A stretch of DNA of 64,000 nucleotides from Agrococcus sp. ARC_14 (GTDB lineage Bacteria > Actinomycetota > Actinomycetes > Actinomycetales > Microbacteriaceae), in NCBI RefSeq assembly GCF_022436485.1, contig NZ_JAKUDO010000001.1, positions 1,922,001 to 1,986,000 of the forward strand, given 5' to 3'. Position numbers and translations under genes: made by a program. The notes beneath the pieces were generated by a model. That model was given only the letters and a program-made list of their open reading frames with translations, searched no databases and was not told the origin of the DNA. Shown piece after piece: positions 25,593 through 34,654 of the stretch. The stretch's first letter is position 1, and each line of letters opens with the position of its first letter.

Positions 25593-26851
25593 CCGTCACC
25601 CCCTCCAGCCAGCGCGCCAGCAGGCCGCATCCGCTCGTCACCCTGCTGCGGGCGACCGTCGTGCTGGCGCTCATCGCGGCGGTGGTCGCCGGCGCAGCCG
25701 TGCTGTTCGCGCCGACGCCCTCCGTCGCGGCGAGTCGGCTCGAGCCGGCGCTGCCCGCGCTGCCCGCGGCAGCGGTCGAGTGGCCCGAGGAGGCGCGCGC
25801 CGCGGGCTACGGGGTCGTCGGGCTCGACGGGCAGGCGGATGCGTGGGAGGCCTGGGGGAGCGAGGGCGCGCACCCGATGGCGAGCGTCACGAAGCTCGCC
25901 ACCGTGCTCATCGTGCTCGCCGAGCATCCCATCGAGGGCGATGCTCGGGGAGCGCTCATCACGCTCGACGGCGATGACGTGACCGCCCTCGGCTACGCGA
26001 TCAGCCAGAACGCACCCGTCGCGCCCGTCTTCGACGGCATGCAGGTCTACCAGCGCGACCTCATCGAGTGGGCGCTGGTCGACTCTGCCGGCAACGCGGC
26101 CTGGTCGCTCGCGAACTGGGCATTCGGCAGCATGGAGGGCTTCGATGCGGCGTCCGCCGCCTGGACGGCGGAGCACGGCTTCGACCAGACCGTGCTGCGC
26201 GATCCGGTCGGGCTCGACGCCGGCAGCGTCTCGAGCGCTGCCGACCTCACCCGCATCGCGCTGCAGGCGGTCGAGCACCCGGTGGTGCTCTCGACGATCC
26301 AGCTCGAGTCGGTGCAGATCCCCGGCATCGGCTACGCGCCCAACACCAACCGCATCCTCGGTCAGCACGACATCGACGGCGGCAAGACCGGCACGCTGCG
26401 GGTGTGGGGCCGCAACCTCTTCGTCACCGCGGTGCGCGAGATCGACGGCGTGGAGCGCCGCATCGTCGGCGTCGTCATGGGCACGATCGCCGCGGACGAG
26501 ACCGACGCGGCCATGATCGGGCTGATCGAGAGCGTCTGGCCGAACTTCGCGACGCGCACGATCGTGCCGGCGGGCACCGCCGTCGCCGAGTACACGGCGC
26601 CCTGGGGAGAGACGGTGCGGGCGGTCACCGACGCCGACCTCGACGCGCACGTCTTCGGGGACGGCGCGCCGTCGTTGGAGTCCACCGCCCGCAGCGTGTC
26701 CGCCGGCACCCCGGTCGTCGACGTCGGCGAGGCGGGGCTCTCCACAGGCGGCGACCCCGTCACGGTGCGGATGACCGGCAGTCTCGCCGCACCCGACCCG
26801 TGGTGGCGCCTCACGCATCCGGCCACCGCCATCGGCTGGTACTTCGAGTAG
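25589..26851 (+). CDS. D-alanyl-D-alanine carboxypeptidase (S11 PBP)
   Basis: A penicillin-binding peptidase that trims peptidoglycan stem peptides outside the membrane. The 420-residue protein has an N-terminal membrane anchor/signal helix (about residues 17-45) and the three PBP motifs SVTK (99-102), SAGN (166-169) and KTG (266-268). The C-terminal region, about residues 330-420, may be a small beta domain as in PBP5. The ATG at 25589 overlaps the methyltransferase stop. Confidence 0.9.
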   Translation: MTVTPSSQRASRPHPLVTLLRATVVLALIAAVVAGAAVLFAPTPSVAASRLEPALPALPAAAVEWPEEARAAGYGVVGLDGQADAWEAWGSEGAHPMASVTKLATVLIVLAEHPIEGDARGALITLDGDDVTALGYAISQNAPVAPVFDGMQVYQRDLIEWALVDSAGNAAWSLANWAFGSMEGFDAASAAWTAEHGFDQTVLRDPVGLDAGSVSSAADLTRIALQAVEHPVVLSTIQLESVQIPGIGYAPNTNRILGQHDIDGGKTGTLRVWGRNLFVTAVREIDGVERRIVGVVMGTIAADETDAAMIGLIESVWPNFATRTIVPAGTAVAEYTAPWGETVRAVTDADLDAHVFGDGAPSLESTARSVSAGTPVVDVGEAGLSTGGDPVTVRMTGSLAAPDPWWRLTHPATAIGWYFE

Positions 26852-26852
26852 C

Positions 26853-27647
26853 TCAGCCCTCGAGGTCGTGGTGGTGCGTCGGCAGCACCGGGCCGGCCTC
26901 TGGCCGCTTCGGCGAGATCGTGTCGCCGGAGGACTGCCCGCGCAGCCGTCGCACGACCCAGGGGGCGAGGTGCTCGCGCGCCCAGTGCAGATCCTGCATG
27001 CGCAGCTGCTGCCAGGTGCGCGCGGGCAGCGGCTCGGGCTCCTCGGCGGTGAGGTCGTGGTGCACGCCGAGCGCGTCGAGCACGAGCATCGCGATGGCGT
27101 GGTGGCCGTAGTGCGAGAAGTGCAGGCGATCCGGCGCCCACATCTGCGGCTGCTGCAGGTGCCTGGCCGACCACATGTCGGCCATGATCGCGCCGTGCTT
27201 CGCCGCGACGCCGAAGAGGTTGGAGTTGTAGATGCCGACCTTGCCTCGGATCGAGCGCAGCACCGGCGTCATGGCGACGTCGGGGCCGTTGAAGAGCACC
27301 ACGTCAGCACCGCCGGCTCGCAGCCTGCCGACGATCACATCGAGCCGTGCGGCGAGCGCGTCGGGGTCACCACCCGGGCGGATGAGGTCGTTGCCGCCCG
27401 CCGAGATCGTGACGAGGTCGGGCTCGAGGGCGAGCGCGGGCTCGAGCTGCTCGGCCTCGATCTGGCCCAGCAGCCGGCCGCGGATCGCGAGGTTCGCATA
27501 CTGGAAGTCGGGGCGCGAGGCGGCGAGCTCCTCGGCGACGCGGTCGGCCCAGCCGCGCACGCCGTTGGGCAGGTCGGGCTCCTCGTCGCCGATGCCCTCG
27601 GTGAAGCTGTCGCCGAGGGCGACGTAGCGCGTGTAGGGATGCTCCAT
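26853..27647 (-). CDS. SGNH/GDSL-type hydrolase
   Basis: A 264-residue esterase/lipase-like protein with block I VALGDSFTEGIGDE (Ser14), block II RGRLLGQ, block III SAGGNDLI and block V DRLHFSHYGHHAIA. No signal peptide is seen, so it is probably cytosolic. The start is uncertain: ATG 27647 begins just before the conserved strand, while ATG 27662 is closer to a GGAGG that is too near to serve it well. It is divergent from dinB over about 60 bp. Confidence 0.85.
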   Translation of the reverse strand: MEHPYTRYVALGDSFTEGIGDEEPDLPNGVRGWADRVAEELAASRPDFQYANLAIRGRLLGQIEAEQLEPALALEPDLVTISAGGNDLIRPGGDPDALAARLDVIVGRLRAGGADVVLFNGPDVAMTPVLRSIRGKVGIYNSNLFGVAAKHGAIMADMWSARHLQQPQMWAPDRLHFSHYGHHAIAMLVLDALGVHHDLTAEEPEPLPARTWQQLRMQDLHWAREHLAPWVVRRLRGQSSGDTISPKRPEAGPVLPTHHHDLEG

Positions 27648-27718
27648 GCCCGGGTGCTGCATGCCTCCATCCTGCACTGCCCCGGCTGGATGTCGGCGGC
27701 GCGTGGGACGATGGATCC

Positions 27719-28963
27719 GTGAGCAAGCAGGACGGCTCGAACCGCTTGGTCTCGGGCCCGGAGGTCGACGACACGACCGCCTCGATCCTGCACGTCGACC
27801 TCGATGCCTTCTTCGCATCCGCCTCCCTGCTGGCGCGGCCGGATCTGGCCGGCAAGCCGGTCGTGATCGGCCATGACTCCTCCCGATCGGTCGTCACCGC
27901 CGCCACCTACGAGGCGCGCAAGTACGGCGTGCATTCGGCGATGCCGATGGCTCGGGCGATGCGGCTGTGCCCCAACGCGATCATCCTGGATCCCGACTTC
28001 CCGCTCTACTCCCGCTTGTCGAAGCAGGTGATGGGCCTCCTCGACGACACCTCGCCGGATGTCGAGCGGCTCGGCATCGACGAGGCCTTCGTCGGCATCG
28101 CTGGCCTGCGGAGGCTCGCGGGCGGCGCGAACCGCATCGGGCCGGAGCTGCGCGCGCGCATCACGGCTGAGACAGGCCTGGTCGCGTCGATCGGTGCCGC
28201 GAGCACGAAGTACGTCGCGAAGCTCGCCTCCTCGCGGGCCAAGCCCGATGGGCTCCTCGTGGTCCCCGACGATCAGGTGATCCCGTTCCTGCATCCGCAG
28301 CCGGTCTCGGCGCTGTGGGGCGTCGGGCCCGCCCAGCAGGAGCGGCTCGCGCGCTACGGCCTGCACACGATCGGCGATGTCGCCAACACCGCGCCGGATC
28401 GCCTGCGCTCCTGGTTCGGGGATGCGACCGGCCGGCATCTCGCCGACCTCTCGTGGGGGCGCGATCCGCGCGCGGTCGAGGAGCGCGAGCACGAGAAGTC
28501 CTTCGGGCACAACCACACCTTCTTCCGCGACGTCACCGACCCCGTCGAGCAGCAGGGCGAGATCCTGCGGCTCGCGACCGGCGTCGGCAGGCGGCTGCGG
28601 GATGCCGGGGTGCAGGCGCGCACGGTCACCATCACCGTGCGCTTCCATGACTTCAGGACGATCACGCGCTCACGCACGCTGCCGGAGGCGACCGACGTCA
28701 CACGCGTCATCGTCGAGACGGCTTGGGCACTGCTCGAGCAGCTCGGGCAGCTGCCGCCCGTGCGGCTGCTGGGGGTGCGTGCGAGCTCGGTGCAGGGTGC
28801 CGCCGACCACGGGCTGCTGTGGGACGACACCGCGACGTGGGGGAGCGCAGAACGCGCGATGGATGCCGTGCACGACCGCTTCGGCGCCGCCACCGTGGTG
28901 CCGGCGAGCATGCTGCGGCGCGAGCGCAAGCGCGAGGACACCGGTCCCAGCGGCGGTGATTGA
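27719..28963 (+). CDS. dinB: DNA polymerase IV (Y-family)
   Basis: An error-prone translesion polymerase. The 414-residue protein has the catalytic acid motifs LHVDLDAFFAS and ERLGIDEAFVG, the Y-family lysine/arginine finger region (VVTAATYEARKYGVHSAMPMARA), helix-hairpin-helix residues (GVGPAQQERLARYGLHTIGDVA) and the little-finger domain. The second motif is usually SIDEAF; here Ser is replaced by Gly (GIDEAF), seen in some actinobacterial DinB paralogues. No C-terminal beta-clamp motif is obvious. No LexA box was found near the GTG start. Confidence 0.92.
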   Translation: MSKQDGSNRLVSGPEVDDTTASILHVDLDAFFASASLLARPDLAGKPVVIGHDSSRSVVTAATYEARKYGVHSAMPMARAMRLCPNAIILDPDFPLYSRLSKQVMGLLDDTSPDVERLGIDEAFVGIAGLRRLAGGANRIGPELRARITAETGLVASIGAASTKYVAKLASSRAKPDGLLVVPDDQVIPFLHPQPVSALWGVGPAQQERLARYGLHTIGDVANTAPDRLRSWFGDATGRHLADLSWGRDPRAVEEREHEKSFGHNHTFFRDVTDPVEQQGEILRLATGVGRRLRDAGVQARTVTITVRFHDFRTITRSRTLPEATDVTRVIVETAWALLEQLGQLPPVRLLGVRASSVQGAADHGLLWDDTATWGSAERAMDAVHDRFGAATVVPASMLRRERKREDTGPSGGD

Positions 28964-28977
28964 GCGGCGCGCGCGGG

Positions 28978-29220
28978 TCAGCGCCCGCGGCCGAGCCAGC
29001 GCTCGAGCGGGATCGAGCCATCCTGGTTCGGCGTCAGGATCCAGACGACCGCGTAGGCGGCCCAGCCGATGCCGGGGAGCGCGAACAGCAGCAGCATGAG
29101 CACTCGCACGAGCCAGACGTTGGCGTTGAGCTTGCCTGCGATGCCGCCGCAGATGCCTGCGAACAGGCGGTCGGGGCCGCGGCGGAAGCCGCTCGAGCGG
29201 ATGGAGCTGAAGAACGACAT
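28978..29220 (-). CDS. PspC domain membrane protein
   Basis: An 80-residue protein with a PspC domain: RLFAGICGGIAGKLNANVWLVRVLMLLLFALPGIGWAAYAVVWILTP in pieces, residues about 18-64, containing one long hydrophobic stretch (40-62). Stand-alone PspC proteins are thought to respond to envelope stress; no other Psp gene is near. TAGATT lies 6 bases before the ATG with no SD, so it is probably leaderless. Confidence 0.88.
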   Translation of the reverse strand: MSFFSSIRSSGFRRGPDRLFAGICGGIAGKLNANVWLVRVLMLLLFALPGIGWAAYAVVWILTPNQDGSIPLERWLGRGR

Positions 29221-29226
29221 GTCGGC

Positions 29227-29232
29227 AATCTA
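29227..29232 (-). promoter_or_regulatory. Likely -10 box for the leaderless PspC gene
   Basis: TAGATT lies 6 bases before the ATG at 29220 on the minus strand. Confidence 0.5.
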
Positions 29233-29277
29233 CCGCCGTTCGCACGGCACCACCTGGGGGATGTCCGGAAACGGGAA

Positions 29278-29305
29278 GAGGCCCGGAGCGAATGCTCCGG
29301 GCCTC
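29278..29305 (-). terminator. Rho-independent-like terminator after tRNA-Leu
   Basis: A perfect 12-bp GC-rich stem with a 4-base loop lies 6 bp beyond the 3' end of the tRNA; the following minus-strand sequence is TTCCCGTTTCC. Confidence 0.7.
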
Positions 29306-29311
29306 TCACTG

Positions 29312-29397
29312 TGCGCGAGGGGGGACTTGAACCCCCACGCCCTAATACGGGCACTAGCACCTCAAGCTAGCGCGTCTGCCATTTCCGCCACCCGCGC
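29312..29397 (-). tRNA. tRNA-Leu (anticodon GAG)
   Basis: An 86-base tRNA with a 7-bp acceptor stem (GCGCGGG with CTCGCGC, one G-U pair), discriminator A, anticodon stem CTAGC/GCTAG around loop TTGAGGT, a long class II variable arm (CCCGTATTAGGG) and T arm GGGGGTTCAAGTCCCCC. The anticodon GAG reads CUC, the commonest leucine codon at this GC content. CCA is not encoded. A terminator follows directly. Confidence 0.95.
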
Positions 29398-29472
29398 AAG
29401 GTGTCGAATCCACGAGGTGGACCAAGAGAAGACTTTAGCATGCGCGCGACAGTGCGACGCACCATCTGCCGG

Positions 29473-29973
29473 TCAGGCGACCGGTGCGTCGACCTGCATG
29501 ACCAGCAGCGAGCTGCTGGCGGTGGCGACGACGCGACCCGCCGCATCCGTCACCTCACCCTCCGCGAAGACGACGCGGCGGCCCGGCTTGACGACCCGGC
29601 CGGTGCAGGTGAGCTCGTCGCCCGCTCGGACAGGGCGGAGGTAGTTGACCTTGAGCTCGATCGAGGTGTACCCGGTACCGGCGGGCAGCGTCGTCTGCGC
29701 TGCGCAGCCGAGCGCGGAGTCGAGCAGCGTGCAGACGAGGCCGCCGTGGATCGCGCCGATCGGATTCGCGTGCGACTCATCGGGCGTGCACCGGAACACC
29801 GCGCTGCCCACCTCGACCTCGCTGAGCGTGAACCCCATGCGGTCGGCGATCGGCGGCCCCGGCAGCCGGCCGTCGAGCATCGCGCGCAGGTAGTCGATGC
29901 CCGCCATGGTCGGCATGGCGGCGAGCCCGATCGAGGGGTCCTGCCAGGTGATGACGCTCGAGCGCTCAGACAT
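29473..29973 (-). CDS. PaaI-type hotdog-fold thioesterase
   Basis: A 166-residue hotdog-fold protein. The diagnostic HANPIGAIHGGLVCTLLDSALGCA (residues about 68-91) forms the active-site helix, and VNYLRPVRAGDELTCTGRVVKPGRRVVFAEGEV gives the later strands. Related enzymes hydrolyse acyl-CoA thioesters, some of phenylacetate type; no paa genes are nearby. The start is ATG 29973, behind a strong AGGAGG; a 45-base upstream extension lacks an SD. Confidence 0.87.
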   Translation of the reverse strand: MSERSSVITWQDPSIGLAAMPTMAGIDYLRAMLDGRLPGPPIADRMGFTLSEVEVGSAVFRCTPDESHANPIGAIHGGLVCTLLDSALGCAAQTTLPAGTGYTSIELKVNYLRPVRAGDELTCTGRVVKPGRRVVFAEGEVTDAAGRVVATASSSLLVMQVDAPVA

Positions 29974-30065
29974 GCGGCTCCTCCTGTGGGTGACGGCGTG
30001 TGCGCCCACGCTACCCATGGCCGCAGACCCAGCGCGGTCGACCCGGCTCGGTTCCGGGAAGCGAC

Positions 30066-30071
30066 TAGCCT
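30066..30071 (+). promoter_or_regulatory. Likely -10 box for the leaderless M20 peptidase gene
   Basis: TAGCCT lies 6 bases before the GTG at 30078; no SD is present. Confidence 0.55.
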
Positions 30072-30077
30072 TGCCTG

Positions 30078-31385
30078 GTGACCGACCGATCGACCCCCAC
30101 GAGCCTGACTCGCACCGCTGAGATCGCCCGCGACCTCATCCGCATCGACACCCAGAACTGGGGTGGCGGCCGTTCGAGCGGTGAGGCGGATGCGGCGGCC
30201 TACGTCGCCGCGGTGCTGGCCGCCATGGGGGTCGAGAGCCAGACCATCGAGTCGGAGCCCGGTCGCGCGAGCGTCATCGCCCGTGTCGAGGGGGAGGACC
30301 CCTCGCTGCCGCTGCTGGTCGTGCACGGCCACCTCGACGTCGTGCCCGCCGACGCATCCGAGTGGAGCGTCGACCCGTTCGCCGGCGAGATCCGGGACGG
30401 GCTGCTGTGGGGCCGCGGCGCGGTCGACATGAAGCAGATGGACGCGATGATCCTGGTCGCGCTCGAGCGCATCCTGGCGAGCGGCAGGAAGCCTCGCCGC
30501 GGCCTCGTGATCGCCTTCTTCGCCGACGAGGAGGCCGGCGGCATCTATGGCTCGCAGTTCCTCGTGCGCAACCATCCGGAGCTCTTCGCCGGCGCCACCG
30601 AGGCGATCAGCGAGGTGGGCGGCTACTCGATCGACATCGACGGTCAGCGCGCCTACCTGCTGCAGACCGCAGAGAAGGCGCTGCAGTGGATCCTGCTGCG
30701 CGCACGTGGCACCGCGGCGCACGGCTCGCAGCACATGCGCGACAACGCCGTCACGAAGCTCGCGCACGCCGTCGCTGCGGTGGGCGCACACGAGTTCCCG
30801 GTCGAGCTGACCGACACGACGCGCGGCCTCATCGCAGGCATCGCCGAGATCCTCGGCGTCGAGGTCGACGACCCGGATGCGGTGGCGGAGCGCACCGGCA
30901 CGGTCGCGCGCTTCCTGCGCTCGAGCCTCCGCCACACCGCGAACCCGACGATGCTCGATGCCGGCTACAAGCACAACGTGATCCCCTCGGTCGCAGAGGC
31001 TCGCATCGACGTGCGGCCGCTGCCCGGCCGTGAGCGTGAGGCGATCGACGCGATCCGCGCGCTCGTCGGCGACGAGATCGAGGTCGAGCTGGTGCACGGC
31101 GACGTCGGCCTCGAGCAGCCCTTCGATGGCGAGCTCGTCACGGCGATGACCGCCGCGCTCGGCCGGCACGACCCGGGAGCGCCCGTGCTGCCCTACATGC
31201 TCTCCGGCGGCACCGACAACAAGGCGCTCTCGGAGCTCGGCATCGCCGGCTACGGCTTCGCCCCGCTCAAGCTCACGCCCGATCTCGACTTCGCGGCGAT
31301 GTTCCACGGCGTCGACGAGCGCGTGCCGCTCGACGCCCTCGAGTTCGGCACCGACGTGCTCGAAGACCTGCTGCTGACCTACTGA
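30078..31385 (+). CDS. M20 family metallopeptidase
   Basis: A 435-residue M20/M25/M40 zinc peptidase. Metal ligands: H and D in VVHGHLDVVP, D in LWGRGAVDMKQ, EE in FFADEEAGG, E/D in AISEVGG, and H in the C-terminal MFHGVDERV. A dimerisation domain interrupts the catalytic domain (about residues 190-300). Family members hydrolyse dipeptides or N-acyl amino acids; the substrate is not evident. It has its own likely promoter and precedes uppP by 15 bp, so the two may be co-transcribed. Confidence 0.9.
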   Translation: MTDRSTPTSLTRTAEIARDLIRIDTQNWGGGRSSGEADAAAYVAAVLAAMGVESQTIESEPGRASVIARVEGEDPSLPLLVVHGHLDVVPADASEWSVDPFAGEIRDGLLWGRGAVDMKQMDAMILVALERILASGRKPRRGLVIAFFADEEAGGIYGSQFLVRNHPELFAGATEAISEVGGYSIDIDGQRAYLLQTAEKALQWILLRARGTAAHGSQHMRDNAVTKLAHAVAAVGAHEFPVELTDTTRGLIAGIAEILGVEVDDPDAVAERTGTVARFLRSSLRHTANPTMLDAGYKHNVIPSVAEARIDVRPLPGREREAIDAIRALVGDEIEVELVHGDVGLEQPFDGELVTAMTAALGRHDPGAPVLPYMLSGGTDNKALSELGIAGYGFAPLKLTPDLDFAAMFHGVDERVPLDALEFGTDVLEDLLLTY

Positions 31386-31400
31386 GGACCCCGCACCACC

Positions 31401-32234
31401 ATGGACTGGCTGATCGCGATCATCCTCGGAGCGCTCCAGGGCGCCACCGAGTTCCTGCCCATCTCCTCGAGCGCGCACCTGCGCATCGCCGGGCTGTTCC
31501 TGCCCGGCGCCGAGGATCCCGGCGCCACCTTCACGGCGATCACCCAGATCGGCACCGAGCTCGCGGTGGTGATCTTCTTCTGGAAGGACATCACCCGCAT
31601 CATCGGGAAGTGGTTCCAGCAGTTCTCCGGCAAGGTCGCCAAGGACGACCCCGATGTGAAGATGGGCTGGCTCGTCATCATCGGCACCATCCCGATCGTG
31701 CTCGCCGGTGTGCTCTTCCAGGACCTCATCCGCGACCAGCTGCGCAGCCTCTGGATCACCGCGACCGTGCTCATCGTCTTCGGCGTGATCCTCGGCCTCG
31801 CCGACATGCTCGGCCGTCGGGTGCACACGCTCGAGACCACCACCTACCGCCACGGCCTGCTCATCGGCCTCGCGCAGGTGCTCTCGCTGATCCCGGGCGT
31901 CTCTCGCTCCGGTGCGACCGTGACGATGGGTCGCGCGCTGGGCTACGAGCGGCCGGCAGCCGCCAAGTACGCCTTCTTCCTGGCCGTGCCTGCCGTCTTC
32001 GGCGCAGGCATCTACGAGACGATCCAGGCTGTCGGCGAGCCCTCGGCGATCGGGCTCGGGTGGGGGCCGACGATCGTGGCAACGCTCGTCGCCTTCGTGG
32101 TCGGGCTCGCCGTCATCCGGTGGCTGATGGACTGGATCTCTCGCCGAAGCTTCCTGCCATTCGTCGTCTACCGCATCGTGCTCGGCGCCGTGCTGCTCAT
32201 CGCGCTCAGCGCTGGCTGGATCGAGGCACTCTGA
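31401..32234 (+). CDS. uppP: Undecaprenyl-diphosphatase UppP (BacA)
   Basis: A membrane enzyme that recycles undecaprenyl pyrophosphate to the lipid carrier for cell wall synthesis; overproduction gives bacitracin resistance. The 277-residue protein has about eight helices, with the signature GATEFLPISSSAHLRI near the N-terminus and PGVSRSGATVTMGRALGYER near residue 165, which hold the active-site Glu, Ser and Arg. In actinobacteria uppP commonly precedes mshC, as it does here with 28 bp between. Confidence 0.96.
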   Translation: MDWLIAIILGALQGATEFLPISSSAHLRIAGLFLPGAEDPGATFTAITQIGTELAVVIFFWKDITRIIGKWFQQFSGKVAKDDPDVKMGWLVIIGTIPIVLAGVLFQDLIRDQLRSLWITATVLIVFGVILGLADMLGRRVHTLETTTYRHGLLIGLAQVLSLIPGVSRSGATVTMGRALGYERPAAAKYAFFLAVPAVFGAGIYETIQAVGEPSAIGLGWGPTIVATLVAFVVGLAVIRWLMDWISRRSFLPFVVYRIVLGAVLLIALSAGWIEAL

Positions 32235-32262
32235 TGGCGAGCGCTGTGCTGGGGACGCCGCT

Positions 32263-33522
32263 GTGAGGGCATGGCAGCGCGCCGAGGTCCCGACGCTCTC
32301 GTCCCTCGGCGAGGGCACCGGCGAGCGGCCGAGCGTGCACGACGTGCGCACCGACCGCCGCGTGGTGCTGCCGGCCGGGCCCACGGCATCCATGTACACC
32401 TGCGGCATCACCCCGTACGACGCGACGCACCTCGGGCACGCCTTCACCTACCTCGCGTTCGACACGCTCACGCGGGTCTGGCTCGACGCGGGCATCGAGG
32501 TGCACACGGCGATGAACTCGACCGACGTCGACGACCCGCTGCTCGAGCGCGCGGCGCGCGACGGCGTCGACTGGCGCGAGCTCGCCGAGCGGCAGCAGCA
32601 GCTGTTCCGCGGCGACATGGAGGCGCTGCGCATCCTGCCGCCGGATGCCTGGGTCGCCGTCACCGAGCGCATCGAGCCCATCGCGCAGGCCGTGCAGCGG
32701 CTGCTCGACTCCGGCGACGCCTACCTGCTCGAGGCGCCGGATGCCGCGGGGTCGGATGTGCTGTTCGACACCACCCGCGCACGCCAGTTCTCGGTCGGCG
32801 AGGGCAGTCGCACGGATGCGGCGCGGATGCTGGAGCTGACGCGCGAGTTCGGGGGAGAGCCGGACCGCCCCGGCAAGCGCTCGCCGCTCGACCCGGTGCT
32901 GTGGCGCGCTGAGCGCCCCGGAGAGCCGGCGTGGGAGTCACCGGTCGGTCGTGGCCGGCCAGGGTGGCATGTCGAGTGCACCGTCATCGCCATGGATGAG
33001 CTGGGAGTGCCGTTCACGGTCGCCGCAGGAGGCCGCGACCTGCGGTTCCCGCACCAGGAGATGCAGGGCCACCACGCGATCGCGCTGGGCGCGCCGCTGT
33101 TCAGCCTCGCGCGGCTCAACGCGGGCCTGGTCGCCTTCGACGGCGAGAAGATGTCGAAGTCGCTCGGCAACCTCGTGCTGGTCTCGAAGCTGCTCGCCGA
33201 GGGCGCGAGGCCCGCGGCGATCCGGCTCGCGCTGCTCGATCATCACTGGCGCGACGACTGGGAGTGGTTCCCGGGCGATCTGGAGGCCGCGGAGCAGCGC
33301 CTCGACCGCTGGCTCGCGTGGGCGCAGCTGCCCGACGACGACCCCTCGCTGGCCGAGTCGCTCGTGCCGTGGCTGCGCGTGACGCTGCACGACGACCTCA
33401 ACACGCCGGCGGCGCTGCAGGCGGTGGATGCGTTCGCCCTGCGCGCGCCCGCCGACGAGGGCAGCCTCGCGGCGATCGACGCGCTGCTGGGCATCGACCT
33501 GCGCACCGTGCCGCGGCGCTGA
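32263..33522 (+). CDS. mshC: Mycothiol ligase MshC
   Basis: MshC joins cysteine to glucosaminyl-inositol in mycothiol synthesis. The 419-residue protein is a shortened cysteinyl-tRNA synthetase paralogue: zinc ligand C47 in TCGITPYD, the HIGH-like HLGHA (56-60), and KMSKSLGN near residue 297. It lacks the anticodon-binding C-terminal domain of CysRS, and the GITPYDATHLGHAFTYL context marks MshC. The start is GTG 32263. This gene shows the organism uses mycothiol as its low-molecular thiol. Confidence 0.94.
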   Translation: MRAWQRAEVPTLSSLGEGTGERPSVHDVRTDRRVVLPAGPTASMYTCGITPYDATHLGHAFTYLAFDTLTRVWLDAGIEVHTAMNSTDVDDPLLERAARDGVDWRELAERQQQLFRGDMEALRILPPDAWVAVTERIEPIAQAVQRLLDSGDAYLLEAPDAAGSDVLFDTTRARQFSVGEGSRTDAARMLELTREFGGEPDRPGKRSPLDPVLWRAERPGEPAWESPVGRGRPGWHVECTVIAMDELGVPFTVAAGGRDLRFPHQEMQGHHAIALGAPLFSLARLNAGLVAFDGEKMSKSLGNLVLVSKLLAEGARPAAIRLALLDHHWRDDWEWFPGDLEAAEQRLDRWLAWAQLPDDDPSLAESLVPWLRVTLHDDLNTPAALQAVDAFALRAPADEGSLAAIDALLGIDLRTVPRR

Positions 33523-33525
33523 GCC

Positions 33526-34563
33526 TCAGACGGGCGGGGCGTCCTCGTCGGGCGCGTCGTCGTCGGTGCGAGCGCTGCCCGGCTCGTCCTCGGCAGGAGG
33601 CTCTCCGGCGGTTCCGTCGGCTGGGCCATCCGCGCGCGGCCGATCCGTGCTCGTCGGCGCCGACGCGCTGCCCGCCTGTCGCTGCGTGCCGCCCTCGTTG
33701 CGCAGGAACCGCTCGAACTCGTGGGCGATCGCCTCGCCAGAGGCCTCTGGGCTCTCGACGGCGTCGCGCTGCTCCTCGAGCTTGCCGATGTAGGCGCGCA
33801 TGTCGTCGTCGCGCTCGGTGATCTCGTCGATCCCGCGCTCCCACTCGCCCGCCTGCTCCGGCAGGTCGCCGAGCGGGATCGTGACATCGAGCATCTCCGA
33901 GAGCCGGTCGAGCAGGGCGACGATCGCCTTGGGAGCCGGGGCGTTGTGCACGTAGTGCGGCACCGAGGCCCACAGCGATGCGGTGTGGATGCCCGCCTCC
34001 TGGGCGAGCAGACCGAGCACGGTCATGATGCCGGTCGGGCCCTCGTACTCGCTCTGCAGCACGCCCAGGCGCGACTGCAGCGCACGGCTGTCGCTCGTGG
34101 TCGAGGTCGAGATGGGCCTGGTGTGCGGCACGTCGGCGAGCATCGCGCCGACGAAGACGATCGCATCGACCTCGCAGCCACGCGCGATCTCGAGGAACTC
34201 AGCCGCGAAGGCCGTCCAGTTGCGGCTCGGCTCCGCGCCGACGAGCGCGAAGATCTCGCCGTCGTTGCCGGTCGAGACGTCAAGGCCGGCGTCGGCGGCG
34301 AGGGATGTCTTGCTGGAGAGCCGCGTCGGTGCGTAGGCGATCGTGGAGGGCCACTGCAGCGCCCGCACACCCTCCTCCAGGGTCGAGATGACCGGGCGGT
34401 GCATCGCGAAGTCGACGAACTCGTCGGGCTCGATCTCGTCGAACGCCTCGAGCTCACAGGCCTCGATCAGCCGCTTCACCGCTCCGCTCGCAGCGTCGCC
34501 TGCATCCGTCCAGCCTTCGAAGGCGACGACCATGATGCGGCCTTCGATGGGTCCTCGTGCCAC
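33526..34563 (-). CDS. PAC2 family protein (proteasome assembly chaperone-like)
   Basis: A 345-residue protein of the PAC2 family. The core (about residues 1-250) has VAFEGWTDAGDAASGAV and the VHNAPAPKAIVALLDRL segment; a C-terminal tail rich in Asp/Glu/Pro is disordered. PAC2 proteins resemble eukaryotic proteasome assembly chaperones and sit near proteasome genes in actinobacteria, but no proteasome genes are present here. The start is GTG 34563, because GAGGAGG lies 8 bases upstream; the longer GTG 34593 has no SD. Confidence 0.87.
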   Translation of the reverse strand: MARGPIEGRIMVVAFEGWTDAGDAASGAVKRLIEACELEAFDEIEPDEFVDFAMHRPVISTLEEGVRALQWPSTIAYAPTRLSSKTSLAADAGLDVSTGNDGEIFALVGAEPSRNWTAFAAEFLEIARGCEVDAIVFVGAMLADVPHTRPISTSTTSDSRALQSRLGVLQSEYEGPTGIMTVLGLLAQEAGIHTASLWASVPHYVHNAPAPKAIVALLDRLSEMLDVTIPLGDLPEQAGEWERGIDEITERDDDMRAYIGKLEEQRDAVESPEASGEAIAHEFERFLRNEGGTQRQAGSASAPTSTDRPRADGPADGTAGEPPAEDEPGSARTDDDAPDEDAPPV

Positions 34564-34642
34564 GCGTGGCACCTCCTCACGTCGAACGTCCACCTTACGC
34601 CGCCGCCCCGACCGTCGGGCCGCCCGTCCCGCCAGCCCTCGC

Positions 34643-34648
34643 TAGGCT
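34643..34648 (+). promoter_or_regulatory. Likely -10 box for the leaderless HAD-trmI operon
   Basis: TAGGCT lies 6 bases before the GTG at 34655; no SD is seen. Confidence 0.6.
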
Positions 34649-34654
34649 TGCTCA

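Noticed and set aside
27648..27718. LexA/SOS box for dinB
   Set aside because: No CGAAC-N4-GTTCG-like sequence lies between the SGNH gene and dinB.
29550..32447. 965-codon open frame on the minus strand
   Set aside because: Antisense to the M20 and uppP genes and out of frame with the thioesterase; composition shows a shadow frame.
34563..34593. Longer PAC2 protein starting at GTG 34593
   Set aside because: No SD there, while GTG 34563 has GAGGAGG 8 bases upstream.
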